Assembly: GCA_045593265.1 (NCBI GenBank) | Contig: JAZNWH010000075.1 | Coordinates: 1 to 8,127, forward strand | DNA: 8,127 nucleotides | Direction: 5' to 3' | Source: RGIG8497 sp045593265 | Lineage (GTDB): Bacteria > Bacillota > Clostridia > RGIG6154 | Shown here: positions 6,873 through 8,127 of the stretch, one piece after another | How positions within the stretch are numbered: the first letter of the stretch is position 1 | How the letters are laid out: the number at the start of each line of letters is the position of its first letter | Made by a program: the position numbers and the translations under genes | Notes under the pieces: generated by a model | The model's input: the letters and a program-made list of their open reading frames with translations, nothing else | Told to the model about the DNA's origin: nothing | Database searches by the model: none

Positions 6873-6908
6873 AAAAATTCAGTACAGTATGGATTGCATA
6901 CTGTACTG
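6873..6908 (-). terminator. intrinsic terminator after the glycosyltransferase
   Basis: CAGTACAGTATG (6880-6891) and CATACTGTACTG (6897-6908) form a perfect 12-bp stem with a 5-base loop. On the minus strand the stem is followed by AA and five T residues (6877-6873), then GTTT and a further AT-rich run. It begins seven bases after the glycosyltransferase stop. Only about 30 bases separate its T-run from the CotH start, so it may instead act as an attenuator for the downstream cluster. Confidence 0.75.
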
Positions 6909-6915
6909 TAATACA

Positions 6916-8127
6916 CTATTTTTCGATATCTGTAAGAGTGATAGTTCTTGTATGCTGTGTATGGAACCACTCCTTATTATTTTTCTTGACGATACCTACA
7001 ACGGATATCGGGAACCAAGTAAATGTATAAAAATAGTAAGGAACATATCCTTTAATTACTTTCCAGTTAAGCTTCTTTTCAAAGAAAAGTACTGTAGGAG
7101 TAAACAACAACTGACATACCACGATGGTATTCCATACTATAGGTGTCTTAAATAGATATGACATTTGGAAAAAGCTTGATGCATCAGGGAAAAATGTCTG
7201 AACAAATCCCATAACTGTTATATAGAACAATGCAATCAATCTCACAGGCTGAAATAAGTAAAATGCACAGTCAATCGGAATAAGACTTCTATCTTTTATG
7301 CCCTTTTTTATCAGCTTGACAAAAAATCTGCTTAATACATCAGCATGGCCTTGCATCCAACGCACTCTCTGCTTATATGACTGAGAAAAAGTGAGGGGTT
7401 TTTCGTCATAAACTATAGCATTATGAGCCCATCCAACTTTATAGTTATTCAATGTGAGTTTCATTGTGAATTCCATATCTTCCGCCAAACAAGTAGCACC
7501 CCAACCAATATCTTTTATAATATCGGTAGCAATAGCAAAACCGGTTCCACAAAGCTGACAACACATACCAAGTGCGTAACGAGCATACTGGAACGTTCTG
7601 TTGATACTCCAGAAAGATATAGCATATGACATTGATATCCATGAATCATAAGGATTTTTAGTATCAATATATCCCTGTACTGCTTTATAACCACGATTGA
7701 ACTGTCTGTTCATTTCATTTAAAAATTCAGGATGTACGAGATTATCAGCATCAAAGACACAAATAGCGTCAAATTGCTTATCCATTGCAAATATTTTTTC
7801 AAACATCCAGTCAAGTGCGTAACCCTTACCTCTTTTTTCATTATCAGTTCTTTCAAAAACGGACGCACCGTGCTCTCGGGAAACTTCAGCTGTAGAATCA
7901 GTGCAATTATCTGCAATAACAAATACTTCATAAGAATCTTTTGGATAATTTAATCCATTTAAAGAATCAACAAGATTTGCTATAACGACTTCTTCATTAT
8001 GTGCAGAAACCACCATAGCGAATTTATGAATTACGTTTGTTTCGTTTTTACATTTTGGTTCTTTTTTGAATAAACATCCAACAAGAGAAATTACAGTATA
8101 ATATCCACCTATCACGAGCATCACAAT
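6916..8127 (-). CDS. membrane family 2 glycosyltransferase, N-terminus cut
   Basis: At least 403 codons are present and the frame is still open at the right edge (ATT GTG ATG). The true start probably lies beyond the window, although GTG 8124 or ATG 8121 cannot be excluded. Counting from GTG 8124, a membrane helix covers about 1-19. The GT-A catalytic domain (about 34-265) shows VVSAHNEE (38-45), the metal-binding DAD (125-127), GTGFAIAT (193-200), the catalytic-base region LAEDMEF (213-219) and QRVRW (252-256). The QxxRW motif is typical of processive synthases such as cellulose, hyaluronan and poly-GlcNAc synthases. C-terminal membrane segments lie near 283-310, 328-347 and 361-380. It should polymerise or transfer a sugar from a nucleotide sugar at the cytoplasmic membrane face, perhaps exporting the product. 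The polymer is unknown, and no PilZ domain or other synthase subunit is visible in the window. Confidence 0.88.
   Translation of the reverse strand: MVMLVIGGYYTVISLVGCLFKKEPKCKNETNVIHKFAMVVSAHNEEVVIANLVDSLNGLNYPKDSYEVFVIADNCTDSTAEVSREHGASVFERTDNEKRGKGYALDWMFEKIFAMDKQFDAICVFDADNLVHPEFLNEMNRQFNRGYKAVQGYIDTKNPYDSWISMSYAISFWSINRTFQYARYALGMCCQLCGTGFAIATDIIKDIGWGATCLAEDMEFTMKLTLNNYKVGWAHNAIVYDEKPLTFSQSYKQRVRWMQGHADVLSRFFVKLIKKGIKDRSLIPIDCAFYLFQPVRLIALFYITVMGFVQTFFPDASSFFQMSYLFKTPIVWNTIVVCQLLFTPTVLFFEKKLNWKVIKGYVPYYFYTFTWFPISVVGIVKKNNKEWFHTQHTRTITLTDIEK

Noticed and set aside
6889..7155. Plus-strand 88-residue frame over the glycosyltransferase 3' end
   Set aside because: It starts inside the terminator hairpin and is antisense to conserved glycosyltransferase sequence.

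Overview
This window is low-GC DNA with dense gene packing and Clostridia-like signals: strong GGAGG or GAGGT ribosome sites, sigma-A promoter hexamers, U-tailed hairpin terminators, and surface proteins anchored by S-layer homology (SLH) repeats. An anaerobic gut-type Clostridia (Firmicutes/Bacillota) is the best guess; the species cannot be read from the sequence. No insertion sequence, phage gene, CRISPR array or plasmid function was found.

Layout, left to right. Bases 1-168 hold no certain gene. There is a long imperfect hairpin (35-73), a short TGTCA-N8-TGACA inverted repeat (114-131), and a possible 41-residue minus-strand ORF ending exactly at the window edge. At 169-329 sits a compact tRNA-Arg(ACG) unit with its own promoter and terminator. 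Immediately after the terminator come two overlapping plus-strand genes (341-1539) for the two halves of a YjjP/YjjB (ThrE-type) exporter. A long hairpin (1538-1577) separates them from a convergent minus-strand block.

The minus-strand block, read right to left, starts with a membrane family 2 glycosyltransferase that runs off the right edge (8127-6916), then a terminator hairpin (6908-6873). After that is a tight three-gene cluster: a secreted CotH-kinase protein with three C-terminal SLH repeats (6842-4377), a BaiN/YhiN-type flavoprotein (4361-3126) and a second, unrelated-family FAD-dependent dehydrogenase of the COG2509 type (3124-1601). The gaps are 15 and 1 bases, so these three are almost certainly cotranscribed.

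How the genes may work together. The glycosyltransferase and the SLH-anchored CotH protein both point to the cell envelope. The two flavoproteins are predicted cytoplasmic and have no settled physiological role. The exporter pair is an independent unit. Nothing here is a clear defence or mobile system. The most unusual points are the CotH-SLH fusion heading a flavoprotein cluster, and two operons whose first gene begins directly behind a terminator hairpin with no visible promoter of its own.
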